From Alphaproteobacteria bacterium (lineage in GTDB: Bacteria > Pseudomonadota > Alphaproteobacteria > ATCC43930 > CGMCC-115725), in NCBI GenBank assembly GCA_028871055.1, contig JAGWON010000006.1, forward strand, positions 97,702-161,701: a DNA stretch of 64,000 nucleotides. The letters are read 5' to 3'. Positions 17,763 to 26,246 of the stretch are shown here, one piece after another. The stretch's first letter is position 1. Each line of letters starts with the position of its first letter. Both the position numbers and the translations under genes were made by a program. Under the pieces are notes generated by a model, which was not told the DNA's origin, did no database searches, and saw only the letters and a list, made by a program, of their open reading frames with translations.

Positions 17763-18020
17763 ATGCCCGATTTCAGCCTCGGCAAGCTCATCGTCCTCGG
17801 CGCCATTATCGCCGTCGTCTGGTACGGCTGGAAATACGCCCAGCGGGTCGAGCAGGTGCGGCGTGCGCTCAAGGAGGAGATCGACCGCCGCCGCGCCGGC
17901 ACGCCGCAGGCGCGGAACCGTCCCGCCGAGGACCTGGTGAAATGCACGGCCTGCGGCATCTATGTGCCGGCGCAGGGCGCGCGCGCCTGCGGCCGCGCCG
18001 ATTGTCCGTGGCCGCGCTGA
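17763..18020 (+). CDS. Small membrane-anchored zinc-ribbon protein (PP0621-like)
   Basis: An 85-aa protein with one N-terminal membrane segment ([18 protein letters not shown]), a charged helix, and a four-Cys C-terminus ([16 protein letters not shown]) that could bind zinc. The layout resembles the PP0621 family of unknown role. Its stop is eight bases before glyQ, so it shares that transcript. The ATG at 17763 starts directly before the hydrophobic segment. Confidence 0.75.
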   Translation: MPDFSLGKLIVLGAIIAVVWYGWKYAQRVEQVRRALKEEIDRRRAGTPQARNRPAEDLVKCTACGIYVPAQGARACGRADCPWPR

Positions 18021-18027
18021 GGCGGTG

Positions 18028-18900
18028 ATGGCGGCGCGCGCGCGCAAGGCACCGAGCTTCCAGGCGCTGATCCTGTGGTTGCAGGATTATTGGGCGCGGC
18101 AAGGCTGCATCGTCCTCCAGCCCTACGATGTCGAGATGGGCGCCGGCACCTTCCATCCGGCGACCACGCTGCGCGCGCTCGGGCCGAAGCCGTGGAGCGC
18201 GGCCTACGTGCAGCCGTCGCGCCGGCCGAGCGACGGTCGCTACGGCGAGAACCCGAACCGGTTGCAGCACTACTACCAGTATCAGGTGATCCTGAAGCCG
18301 GCGCCGCGCGACAGCCAGGCGCTCTATCTCAAGAGCCTCGCCGCGCTCGGCATCGACGCACGGCGCCACGACATCCGCTTCGTCGAGGACGATTGGGAGA
18401 GTCCGACGCTCGGCGCGTGGGGCCTCGGCTGGGAGGTCTGGCTCGACGGCATGGAGGTGACGCAGTTCACCTATTTCCAGCAGGTCGGTGGCATCGAATG
18501 CGATCCGGTGTCGACCGAGATCACCTATGGTCTCGAGCGTCTCGCCATGTACGTGCAGGGCGTCGAGAACGTCTACGACCTCGATTTCAACGGCGCCGGC
18601 GTCAAATACGGCGACGTGTTCAAGCGTGCCGAGCGCGAATACTCCGCCTTTAATTTCGAGCGTGCCGACACGGCGCTGCTGTTCCGGCATTTCGTCGACG
18701 CGGAGAAGGAGTGCGGCGCGCTGCTCGAGCAAAAGCTGCCGCTGCCGGCTTACGACCAGTGCATCAAGGCGAGCCACCGCTTCAACCTGCTCGATGCGCG
18801 CGGCGCGATATCCGTGACCGAGCGCGCCGCCTATATCGGCCGCGTGCGCGCGCTGGCGAAGGCGTGCTGCGAAGGCTGGCTCGCGGGCGAGGCCGGTTGA
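18028..18900 (+). CDS. glyQ: Glycyl-tRNA synthetase alpha subunit
   Basis: A 290-aa class II aminoacyl-tRNA synthetase catalytic subunit; with GlyS it forms the bacterial alpha2beta2 enzyme that charges tRNA-Gly. Conserved signatures include [51 protein letters not shown] and [17 protein letters not shown]. The ATG at 18028 is immediately preceded by an in-frame GTG. The stop TGA shares one base with the glyS ATG, so translation is coupled. Confidence 0.96.
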   Translation: MAARARKAPSFQALILWLQDYWARQGCIVLQPYDVEMGAGTFHPATTLRALGPKPWSAAYVQPSRRPSDGRYGENPNRLQHYYQYQVILKPAPRDSQALYLKSLAALGIDARRHDIRFVEDDWESPTLGAWGLGWEVWLDGMEVTQFTYFQQVGGIECDPVSTEITYGLERLAMYVQGVENVYDLDFNGAGVKYGDVFKRAEREYSAFNFERADTALLFRHFVDAEKECGALLEQKLPLPAYDQCIKASHRFNLLDARGAISVTERAAYIGRVRALAKACCEGWLAGEAG

Positions 18901-21032
18901 TGCCCGATCTGCTGCTCGAGCTGCTGACCGAGGAGATTCCCGCGCGCATGCAGGCGGTCGCGGCGCGCGAGCTTCAGCGCCTGGCCGAGATCGTCTTACA
19001 GGAGGCGACGCTCGCCGCGACGCGCATCGAGACCTTCGTCACGCCGCGGCGGCTGACGCTCGCGGTGGCCGGCTTGCCCAAGATGCAGCCCGGCTCGGCG
19101 GAGGAACGGCGCGGTCCGCGTGTCGGCGCGCCCGAGCCGGCGATCTATGGCTTCCTGAAATCGGTTGGCCTGTCCTCGCTCGACCAGTGTGAGAAGCGCG
19201 TCACCGACCGCGGCGAGTTCTATTTCGCCGTGATCAAGCGCCCCGGCCAGGCGACCAAGGACGTGCTGTCGAAGATTTTGCACGAGGTGATTCGTACATT
19301 CCCGTGGCCAAAATCGATGCGCTGGCCTGGTGGCGTCGCACCGCTGCAGTTCGTGAATGAAGCGAAACAGCCTCTGCAATTTGTGAATGTGCAGGGGCAA
19401 CCGATCCAGTTCGTAAATCAAATTCGATGGGTTCGTCCCATCCAGTCAATAATCTGCCTTTTCGATGGAAGAGTTGTTCCACTTACGGTCGGTAGCCTGA
19501 AGGCGGGCAACAAAACCGAAGGCCACCGGTTCCTGTCGCGCGGCGCCTTCGCGGTGCGCGATCTCGAAGATTATCGCGCCAAGCTCAAGCGCGCCAAGGT
19601 CGTGCTCGACGCCGCCGAGCGGCGTGCGCTGATCGAATCTGGCCTCGCCAAGGCTGCGACAAACGCGGGGCTGAAGGTCCAACACGACGAAGTGCTGCTC
19701 GAAGAAGTCACGGGCCTGGTCGAATGGCCGGTCGTTTTAATGGGCAGCATCGATCCGAGCTTCATGGACTTGCCGCCCGAAGTGCTGACGACCGCAATGC
19801 GCGCGCACCAGAAATATTTCGCCACGCTCGACAAGTCCGGCAGGCTCGCGCCGCGGTTCCTGCTGGTCTCTAACATGGCTGCGAGCGACGGCGGCAATGC
19901 GATCGTCGCCGGCAACGAGCGCGTCTTGAAGGCCCGCCTCGCCGACGCGCGCTTCTTCTGGGACCAGGATAGAAAGACGACACTTGCGTCGCGCGTCGAC
20001 AAGCTGAAGGAGCGCGTCTTCCACGCCAAGCTCGGCACGATGTACGATAAAATGATTCGCGTCTCGACACTCGCCGAGACCGTCGCGCCCCATGTGCCCG
20101 GCGCCGATCTGGCCAGGCTGCGCCGCGCTGTCGAACTCGCCAAGGCCGATCTCTCCTCCGGCATGGTCGGCGAGTTTCCCGAGCTGCAGGGCGTCGTGGG
20201 CCGCTATTACGCGCTCGCCGACGGCGAGCCGCACGATGTTGCCGACGCCATCGCCGAGCATTACGCGCCGCTCGGCCCGACCGACCGCTGCCCGACTGTG
20301 CCGCTTTCGGTCGCGCTGGCGCTCGCCGACAAGTTCGACACGCTGGTGAGCTTCTTCGCCATCGGCGAGAAGCCGACCGGCTCGGGCGATCCCTTCGCGC
20401 TGCGCCGCGCCGCGCTCGGCGTCATCCGCCTGATCCTGGAGAACAAGCTGCGCGTCCCGCTGCGCGCCGTGTTCGAAGCGGCGGCGCCGGCAGGCAACAA
20501 CCCGGGCGCCGAACTGCTCGCCTTCTTCGAGGACCGCCTGAAGGTCCATCTGCGCGAGCGCGGCGTGCGCCACGACCTGATCGCAGCAGTGTTCGCGCTC
20601 GGCGACGAGGACGATCTGGTTCGCCTGCTGGCGCGGGTCGAGGCGTTGCAGGCGTTCGTCGCCGGCGCCGACGGCGCCAATCTGCTGGTGGCCTATCGCC
20701 GCGCCGCCAACATCCTGCGCATCGAGGAGAAGAAGGACAAGCGGACCTATTCCGGCGTGCCGCGGCCCGATCTGCTCCAGGCCGCGGAAGAGCGGACGCT
20801 GGACAAGGCCCTGCACCATGCGGCAATGAGCAGCGCGGCCGCGCTGGAGGCCGAGGATTTCGCTGCGGCGATGTTGGCGCTCGCGGCCTTGCGCGGGCCG
20901 GTCGACCAATTTTTTGACAAAGTCACGGTCAATACCGATGACAAGGAATTACGGGAGAATCGCTTGAGACTGCTTTCGCAAATCCGCGACACGCTCAACC
21001 GCGTGGCGGATTTTTCGCAGATCGAGGGATAG
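18900..21032 (+). CDS. glyS: Glycyl-tRNA synthetase beta subunit, with in-frame repeat insertion
   Basis: A 710-aa tRNA-binding and accessory subunit of glycyl-tRNA synthetase. The N-terminus [17 protein letters not shown], the motif FPWPKSMRW and KAGNKTEGHRFL identify it. Between KSMRW and RWVRPIQSI, where family members usually have only a few residues, there is an extra segment built of a ten-residue unit: PLQFVNEAKQ, PLQFVNVQGQ, then PIQFVNQ (residues 148-174). The DNA of the insert and its flanks is visibly AT-richer than the rest of the gene. The frame is intact throughout, so the protein is presumably functional. Confidence 0.95.
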   Translation: MPDLLLELLTEEIPARMQAVAARELQRLAEIVLQEATLAATRIETFVTPRRLTLAVAGLPKMQPGSAEERRGPRVGAPEPAIYGFLKSVGLSSLDQCEKRVTDRGEFYFAVIKRPGQATKDVLSKILHEVIRTFPWPKSMRWPGGVAPLQFVNEAKQPLQFVNVQGQPIQFVNQIRWVRPIQSIICLFDGRVVPLTVGSLKAGNKTEGHRFLSRGAFAVRDLEDYRAKLKRAKVVLDAAERRALIESGLAKAATNAGLKVQHDEVLLEEVTGLVEWPVVLMGSIDPSFMDLPPEVLTTAMRAHQKYFATLDKSGRLAPRFLLVSNMAASDGGNAIVAGNERVLKARLADARFFWDQDRKTTLASRVDKLKERVFHAKLGTMYDKMIRVSTLAETVAPHVPGADLARLRRAVELAKADLSSGMVGEFPELQGVVGRYYALADGEPHDVADAIAEHYAPLGPTDRCPTVPLSVALALADKFDTLVSFFAIGEKPTGSGDPFALRRAALGVIRLILENKLRVPLRAVFEAAAPAGNNPGAELLAFFEDRLKVHLRERGVRHDLIAAVFALGDEDDLVRLLARVEALQAFVAGADGANLLVAYRRAANILRIEEKKDKRTYSGVPRPDLLQAAEERTLDKALHHAAMSSAAALEAEDFAAAMLALAALRGPVDQFFDKVTVNTDDKELRENRLRLLSQIRDTLNRVADFSQIEG
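19341..19430 (+). repeat. Codon-phased 30-base tandem repeat inside glyS
   Basis: Three adjoining units at 19341-19370, 19371-19400 and 19401-19430 (the last only partly matching), each starting on a codon boundary and encoding P(L/I)QFVN. Units 1 and 2 share about two-thirds of their bases. The array lies at the conserved KSMRW/RWVRP junction. Confidence 0.85.
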
Positions 21033-21036
21033 CGCG

Positions 21037-23727
21037 ATGGTCAAATGGGTTTACGAATTCGGCGACGGCAAGGCCGAAGGCCGGGCCGACATGCGCAACC
21101 TGCTCGGCGGCAAGGGCGCGGGCCTCGCCGAGATGAGCAATCTCGGTCTGCCGGTGCCGCCCGGCTTCACCATCACCACCGAGGTCTGCACCTTCTTCTA
21201 CCAGAACGACAAGAATTTTCCGGCCGACCTCAAGCCGCAGGTCGGCACCGCGCTCAAGATGCTCGAACAGCGCATCGGCGCCAGGTTCGGCAATCCCGCG
21301 AATCCGCTGCTGGTCTCGGTGCGCTCGGGCGCGCGCGCGTCGATGCCCGGCATGATGGACACCGTGCTCAATCTCGGCCTCAACGATGTGACCGTCGACG
21401 GCCTCGCCAAGCACAGCGGCGATCCGCGCTTCGCCTATGACAGCTATCGCCGCTTCATCCAGATGTACGGCCAGGTCGTGCTCGGCGTCGATCACCAGCT
21501 GTTCGAGGATGCGCTCGAGAACGTCAAGCTCGATGCCGGCAAGACGCTGGACACCGAGCTCTCGGCCGCGCAGTGGCAGGAGGTGATCGAGGCCTACAAG
21601 GCGCTGGCCGAGCGCGAGTTGAAGAAGCCGTTTCCGCAGGAGCCCGAGGAGCAGCTCTGGGGCGCGATCGGCGCGGTGTTCGGCTCATGGATGAACCAGC
21701 GCGCCATCACCTATCGCCGGCTGCACGGCATCCCCTCCGATTGGGGCACCGCGGTCAATGTCCAGGCGATGGTGTTCGGCAATATGGGTGACGATTGCGC
21801 GACCGGCGTCGCCTTCACGCGCAATCCGTCGACCGGCGCCAACGAGTTCTACGGCGAATACCTCGCCAACGCCCAGGGCGAGGACGTCGTCGCCGGCATC
21901 CGCACGCCGCAGCATCTGACGATCGCCGGCAAGACCGCCAACAAGTCGAAGCTGCCGGCGATGGAAGAACAGATGCCGCAGGTCTTTGGCGAGCTGCTCA
22001 CGGTGCGCGACAAATTAGAAACGCACTATAGGGATATGCAGGACATCGAGTTCACCGTGCAGCGCGGCAAGCTCTACATGCTGCAGACTCGCACCGGCAA
22101 GCGCACGGCGTCGGCGGCGCTCAGGATCGCGGTCGAGCTCGCCAACGCCGGCACGATCACGCGCGAGGAGGCGGTGCGGCGCGTCGAACCGCAATCGCTC
22201 GACCAGCTCTTGCATCCGATGCTCGATCCCGCGGCCAAGAAGGTGATCCTGGCGCGCGGCCTGCCGGCGTCGCCGGGCGCGGCGTCGGGCATCGTCGTGT
22301 TCTCCGCCGACGAGGCCGAGGCACGCGCCGCGAAGGGCGCGGCGGTGATCCTGGTGAGGATCGAGACCAGCCCCGAGGACATCCACGGCATGCACGCCGC
22401 CAAGGGCATCCTCACCACGCGCGGCGGCATGACCAGCCACGCGGCGGTGGTGGCGCGCGGCATGGGCCGCGCCTGCGTCGCCGGCGCCGGCGAGCTGCGC
22501 GTCGATTACGCCGCCAAGACGCTCTCAGCCAAGAACCTGACGGTCAAGGCGGGCGAAACCGTCACCATCAACGGCTCGACCGGCGAGGTCATGCTGGGAT
22601 CGGTGCCGACGATCCAGCCCGAGCTGTCGGGCGACTTCGCCACGCTGATGGAATGGGCCGACAAAGTGCGCACCACCGGCGTGCGCGCCAACGCCGACAC
22701 GCCGGCCGACGCGCGCATGGCCAAGCGCTTCGGCGCCGAGGGCATCGGTCTTTGCCGCACCGAGCACATGTTCTTCGAGGCGGAGCGCATCGTGGCGGTG
22801 CGCGAGATGATCATGGCCGACGACGGCGACGGCCGGAAGAAGGCGCTTGCCAAGCTGCTGCCGATGCAGCGCAGCGACTTCGCCGAGCTGTTCCGCGTCA
22901 TGGACGGCCTGCCGGTGACCATCCGGCTGCTCGATCCGCCGCTGCACGAGTTCCTGCCCAAGACCGACGCCGAGATGCAGGAAGTGGCGAAGGCGACCGG
23001 CAAGGACCTCGCCACCATCCGGCATCGCGCCCAGATGCTGCACGAGGCCAATCCGATGCTCGGCCATCGCGGTTGCCGTCTCGCCATTACGGCGCCGGAG
23101 ATTTACGAAATGCAGCTGCGCGCCATCTTCGAGGCGGCAGTGCAGGTCGGCAAGGAGACCGGCAAGCTGCCGGAACCCGAGGTGATGCACCCGCTGATCG
23201 CCACCAAGGCCGAGTTCGATCTCCTGAAGGCGATGACCGACCGCGTCGCCGACGCGGTCGCCAAGGAAACCGGTACCAAGCTCAAATATCTCACTGGCAC
23301 GATGATCGAGCTGCCGCGTGCCGTGCTGCGCGCTGAGCAGATCGCGCAGAGCGCCGAGTTCTTCAGCTTCGGCACCAACGACCTGACGCAGACCTGCTTC
23401 GGCCTATCGCGCGACGACGCCGGCAGCTTCCTCGACGCCTATCTCAGGCAGGGATTGATCGTGCACGATCCCTTCGTCTCGATCGACCAGGAAGGCGTCG
23501 GCGAGTTGATGAAGATCGGCATCGAGCGCGGCCGGCGCGCGCGCAAGAAATTGAAGCTCGGCATCTGCGGCGAGCACGGCGGCGATCCCGCCTCGGTGCG
23601 CTTCTGCCACCAGATCGGGCTCGACTACGTCTCCTGCTCGCCCTATCGCGTACCGATCGCGCGCTTGGCGGCGGCGCAGGCGGCGCTCGAACACGGCGCC
23701 GACGCGCCAGTCGCGACGACGGCTTGA
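21037..23727 (+). CDS. ppdK: Pyruvate, phosphate dikinase
   Basis: An 896-aa enzyme interconverting pyruvate + ATP + Pi and PEP + AMP + PPi. The N-terminal grasp domain shows LGGKGAGLAEM and SVRSGARASMPGMMDTVLNLG. The phospho-His is in RGGMTSHAAVVARG (about residue 465), and the C-terminal PEP/pyruvate barrel has GTNDLTQTCFG and CGEHGGDP. Full length. The ATG lies four bases after the glyS stop, so it appears to be the last gene of a glyQ-glyS-ppdK operon, an order known in alphaproteobacteria. Confidence 0.96.
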   Translation: MVKWVYEFGDGKAEGRADMRNLLGGKGAGLAEMSNLGLPVPPGFTITTEVCTFFYQNDKNFPADLKPQVGTALKMLEQRIGARFGNPANPLLVSVRSGARASMPGMMDTVLNLGLNDVTVDGLAKHSGDPRFAYDSYRRFIQMYGQVVLGVDHQLFEDALENVKLDAGKTLDTELSAAQWQEVIEAYKALAERELKKPFPQEPEEQLWGAIGAVFGSWMNQRAITYRRLHGIPSDWGTAVNVQAMVFGNMGDDCATGVAFTRNPSTGANEFYGEYLANAQGEDVVAGIRTPQHLTIAGKTANKSKLPAMEEQMPQVFGELLTVRDKLETHYRDMQDIEFTVQRGKLYMLQTRTGKRTASAALRIAVELANAGTITREEAVRRVEPQSLDQLLHPMLDPAAKKVILARGLPASPGAASGIVVFSADEAEARAAKGAAVILVRIETSPEDIHGMHAAKGILTTRGGMTSHAAVVARGMGRACVAGAGELRVDYAAKTLSAKNLTVKAGETVTINGSTGEVMLGSVPTIQPELSGDFATLMEWADKVRTTGVRANADTPADARMAKRFGAEGIGLCRTEHMFFEAERIVAVREMIMADDGDGRKKALAKLLPMQRSDFAELFRVMDGLPVTIRLLDPPLHEFLPKTDAEMQEVAKATGKDLATIRHRAQMLHEANPMLGHRGCRLAITAPEIYEMQLRAIFEAAVQVGKETGKLPEPEVMHPLIATKAEFDLLKAMTDRVADAVAKETGTKLKYLTGTMIELPRAVLRAEQIAQSAEFFSFGTNDLTQTCFGLSRDDAGSFLDAYLRQGLIVHDPFVSIDQEGVGELMKIGIERGRRARKKLKLGICGEHGGDPASVRFCHQIGLDYVSCSPYRVPIARLAAAQAALEHGADAPVATTA

Positions 23728-23732
23728 CCAGA

Positions 23733-23761
23733 TTGACCAATCGGCCAAGCTGTCCTATATC
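23733..23761 (+). promoter_or_regulatory. Candidate promoter/operator for the toxin-antitoxin pair
   Basis: TTGACC (-35 like) and TATATC (-10 like) are separated by 17 bases, 27 bases before the antitoxin ATG. A second TTGACCA lies nine bases further up (23724) and GGTCAA, its inverse, directly follows the -10 box (23762), giving symmetric half sites as expected for autoregulation by the antitoxin. This is an inference from sequence only. Confidence 0.5.
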
Positions 23762-23787
23762 GGTCAAGCTGGCCAAGGAGACCGGGC

Positions 23788-24030
23788 ATGGCCGATTTCG
23801 TGAGTCTCTATGATGCCAAGACGGGCCTCTCCAAGCTCGTCGAGCGCGCCGCGGCGGGCGAGGAGATTGTCATCACCAAGAACGGCGTGCCGATGGCGAA
23901 GCTGGTTCCGGCGCCGCGCCGGGGCAAGCCACGCCGTCCCGCACATGCGCTCGGCCTGAAGCGTATCGCCAAGAATTTCGACGAACCGTTGCCCGCCAGT
24001 ATCCAGACGGCCTTCGAGGGCCGGGGTTGA
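23788..24030 (+). CDS. Type II antitoxin, Phd/YefM family
   Basis: An 80-aa antitoxin. The N-terminal DNA-binding fold reads MADFVSLYDAKTGLSKLVERA, then GEEIVITKNGVPMAKLVP, diagnostic of the Phd/YefM family. The C-terminal tail (GLKRIAKNFDEPLPASI) resembles the toxin-binding part of antitoxins paired with PIN toxins. AAGGAG lies seven bases before the ATG. Its stop abuts the toxin start directly. Confidence 0.9.
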   Translation: MADFVSLYDAKTGLSKLVERAAAGEEIVITKNGVPMAKLVPAPRRGKPRRPAHALGLKRIAKNFDEPLPASIQTAFEGRG

Positions 24031-24411
24031 GTGGATTTCCTCCTCGATACGCACGTCTTCCTATGGTGGGACGCAGCGACGGGTGACCTCGGCCGCGAGG
24101 CCGCCGCGGCCATTGCCGATCCGGACAATAACATTTTCGTCAGCGCCGCGTCGGTTTGGGAAATTGCCATCAAGCAAAAAGCGCGGCGGCTGTCCTTTGC
24201 CGGGTCTCCGACCGAGGCCATCGGCCGCAACGGGTTTTTGCCGCTGCCGGTCCTGCCGCTTCACGCGGAGCGCGCAGCCGCGCTTCCGCCGCTCCACCAG
24301 GATCCGTTCGATCGCATGCTGGTGGCGCAGGCGCAAGCCGCATCGCTGACCCTGATCACGGCCGACGAGCGGATTACGGCCTATGCCGTGCCGCGGCTCT
24401 GGGCGCGATGA
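24031..24411 (+). CDS. Type II toxin, PIN-domain ribonuclease (VapC-like)
   Basis: A 126-aa PIN-domain endoribonuclease. The acidic active-site residues are in FLLDTHVFLWW, SVWEIAIKQKAR, DPFDRMLVAQA and TADERI, typical of the Sll0205-like PIN group found with Phd-type antitoxins. It starts with GTG at 24031, the base after the antitoxin stop. The pair follows ppdK by 60 bases but has its own candidate promoter. Confidence 0.9.
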   Translation: MDFLLDTHVFLWWDAATGDLGREAAAAIADPDNNIFVSAASVWEIAIKQKARRLSFAGSPTEAIGRNGFLPLPVLPLHAERAAALPPLHQDPFDRMLVAQAQAASLTLITADERITAYAVPRLWAR

Positions 24412-24519
24412 TGGCGGCGCTGGCCAAGGAACCGGCCGAGACGACGGCGTGATGGTGATTCCCACGCCAGCGCCGCCGATGATATTTGCCTGATTGTACG
24501 GAACTGAGAGAATTTCATC

Positions 24520-25212
24520 ATGTCATCAATTTACGGACGGCGAATGGCATCCGCGTATCCCAAGCCAGCGCTTCCTGCGGGCATTGATCCAAACGGTCCC
24601 TACGTCATGCAATGGTGGACGCCAGCGCATGATCAATGGCTCCGGGAGACGATAGAGAAATATCAATCGCCGTGGTTCTGGCACGTTAGCGACGCACTCA
24701 TTGCTATCACCCCAGAGAATGCCCTAGCGAATTGGCGGGCAAGCGATCCTATTTGCAAACGATGGGCTTGGCAGAATGCATTGATGTATTTTGCAGTAGC
24801 ACGAGCAGAACACCTGGGGCTTTCTGCCCTGATCCGTCCTGTCGCAACGAAGAAATGCCTCATATGTGAGCAATCTTTTCTCGAAAATTCGATACCTGAA
24901 CCATTATTGGCAACGGTCGGTTTTGGGGAGATTGAATTCTGCTCTCCATGCCTGGCGGAATCTTTCTTCAATCGAGGAAATTTCGGGGCCACAGCGGATG
25001 AAATCAAAACATACTTGCGAGACTTGACCGTAGCGTTGGGATATCCTCCTCCATCAGCTTTCGGTACAAGGCGTGGTGATCTAGAAAACATGCCAACATG
25101 GCAGCGACTGGTGGTTCTCGATCTTTTGCGACGGAAACCTGCCTTGCAAAGAGTCAGAGAACTATTTGGCACATGGAAAAACGCTCTACTCGAATCAGCG
25201 TCTTCAGGCTGA
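24520..25212 (+). CDS. Orphan 230-aa protein with Cys pairs, likely acquired
   Basis: I do not assign a family. The protein starts MSSIYGRRMASAYPKPALP, is rich in Trp (PYVMQWWTPAHDQWLRE, YQSPWFWHV), and has a possible zinc knuckle of two Cys pairs, CLICEQ and CSPC. The C-terminal RRKPALQRVRELFGTWKNALLESA resembles the short helical repeat that accompanies HNH and homing endonucleases, but no nuclease motif is seen. Base composition is near 50% GC, far below its neighbours, and it sits right after the toxin-antitoxin pair, so transfer is likely. Confidence 0.7.
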   Translation: MSSIYGRRMASAYPKPALPAGIDPNGPYVMQWWTPAHDQWLRETIEKYQSPWFWHVSDALIAITPENALANWRASDPICKRWAWQNALMYFAVARAEHLGLSALIRPVATKKCLICEQSFLENSIPEPLLATVGFGEIEFCSPCLAESFFNRGNFGATADEIKTYLRDLTVALGYPPPSAFGTRRGDLENMPTWQRLVVLDLLRRKPALQRVRELFGTWKNALLESASSG

Positions 25213-25266
25213 CGGATTGGGCGAACGAGCAAGGTTATACCCCGCCTTGAGTGGGGTGACGGGGAA

Positions 25267-26139
25267 CTATTCCAGCTTCATCCACATCGGCGGCTGCGGC
25301 GTGAGCCTGGCGCCGGCAGCTTCGAAGGGTCCCGGCAGCGTATCGAGCCGCAGCAGCGCGAGACCGAGCGCGTCGCGGCCCGAGCGCATTTCGCCCGCTT
25401 CCTCGCCGCCGCGCGTGATGAGCGTGCCCGGCGCGGGCAGCGGACCGTCGACCGTCACCGGCACCAGCCGCTTCTTGATCAGCGCACGGTATTTGGTGCG
25501 TGCGGTCAGCTCCTGGCCCATGTAGCAGCCCTTGCGGAAATCGACGCCGTTTAATTCCTCGAAGCCGTTCTCGAGCAGGATCGATTTATCGATGGTGAGG
25601 TCGCGGCTGCCGTCCGGTACGCCAAGCGCGAGACGATGGCGGTCGTAGTCGGCGGCGTCCGCGCGCGCGAAGCCGAGCGCTTCAATCTCGCTTTCGCAGC
25701 TGGCCGCGATCAACATCCTTGCTCCGAGTGTTGCGAGCCGCGGATCGGCATAGGCGATGCCGCCGGCGAACGGCTTGGCGGCGCCGGATGCCAGGCCGAG
25801 CTTCGCCAATGCGTCGTCGCCCCACGCGGCGGTGACCGTAAACCGGTCGCCGGCGTCGGCGAGGGTCACCTTGGATCGCAGCTTATAGAGCGCGAGGCGG
25901 CGCTGCAGGTCGGCGAGCCGCGCACGCTCGCAATCGAGATAGAGTGCGTCGCCCAGCGCGATGACGAGGAAGTCGTGCAGATATTTGCCCTGCGCGGTGA
26001 GCAGCGCGGCATGGACCGGCGCGCCCGTTGCCGCCTTGGCGACGTCGTTTGACACCAGCCCTTGCAGGAAGGCGACGCGGTCGGCACCGGCGACTTCGAG
26101 GACGCCGCGGTCGGCGAGCGGCGTGAAGTATGGAGTCAT
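25267..26139 (-). CDS. ygfZ: YgfZ/GcvT-like folate-binding protein
   Basis: A 290-aa protein of the YgfZ family, which helps maintain Fe-S enzymes in a folate-dependent way. The signature KGCYMGQE is seen in DFRKGCYMGQELTAR, and the N-terminal VAFLQGLVSNDV is typical. The ATG at 26139 has GAGG eight bases upstream; a GTG at 26148 is possible. It stands alone on the minus strand, convergent with the orphan gene, and diverges from the glycan cluster. Confidence 0.88.
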   Translation of the reverse strand: MTPYFTPLADRGVLEVAGADRVAFLQGLVSNDVAKAATGAPVHAALLTAQGKYLHDFLVIALGDALYLDCERARLADLQRRLALYKLRSKVTLADAGDRFTVTAAWGDDALAKLGLASGAAKPFAGGIAYADPRLATLGARMLIAASCESEIEALGFARADAADYDRHRLALGVPDGSRDLTIDKSILLENGFEELNGVDFRKGCYMGQELTARTKYRALIKKRLVPVTVDGPLPAPGTLITRGGEEAGEMRSGRDALGLALLRLDTLPGPFEAAGARLTPQPPMWMKLE

Positions 26140-26246
26140 CGTGCACACCTCGGCCCGCTAGAGGTAGGCGCCCGGCCGAGGCTTGGCAAGCGGCGGGGCC
26201 GGGCCTATAAACCGGCCATTCCACCGCCCGCGAGCGCGCTTCCGGC

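Noticed and set aside
19230..19500. Frameshift or pseudogene in glyS
   Set aside because: The frame is continuous across the AT-richer segment and conserved motifs appear on both sides, so this is an in-frame insertion, not a break.
25220..25262. Terminator between the orphan gene and ygfZ
   Set aside because: Only a five-base stem (ACCCC/GGGGT) with a nine-base loop and no T run; too weak to call.
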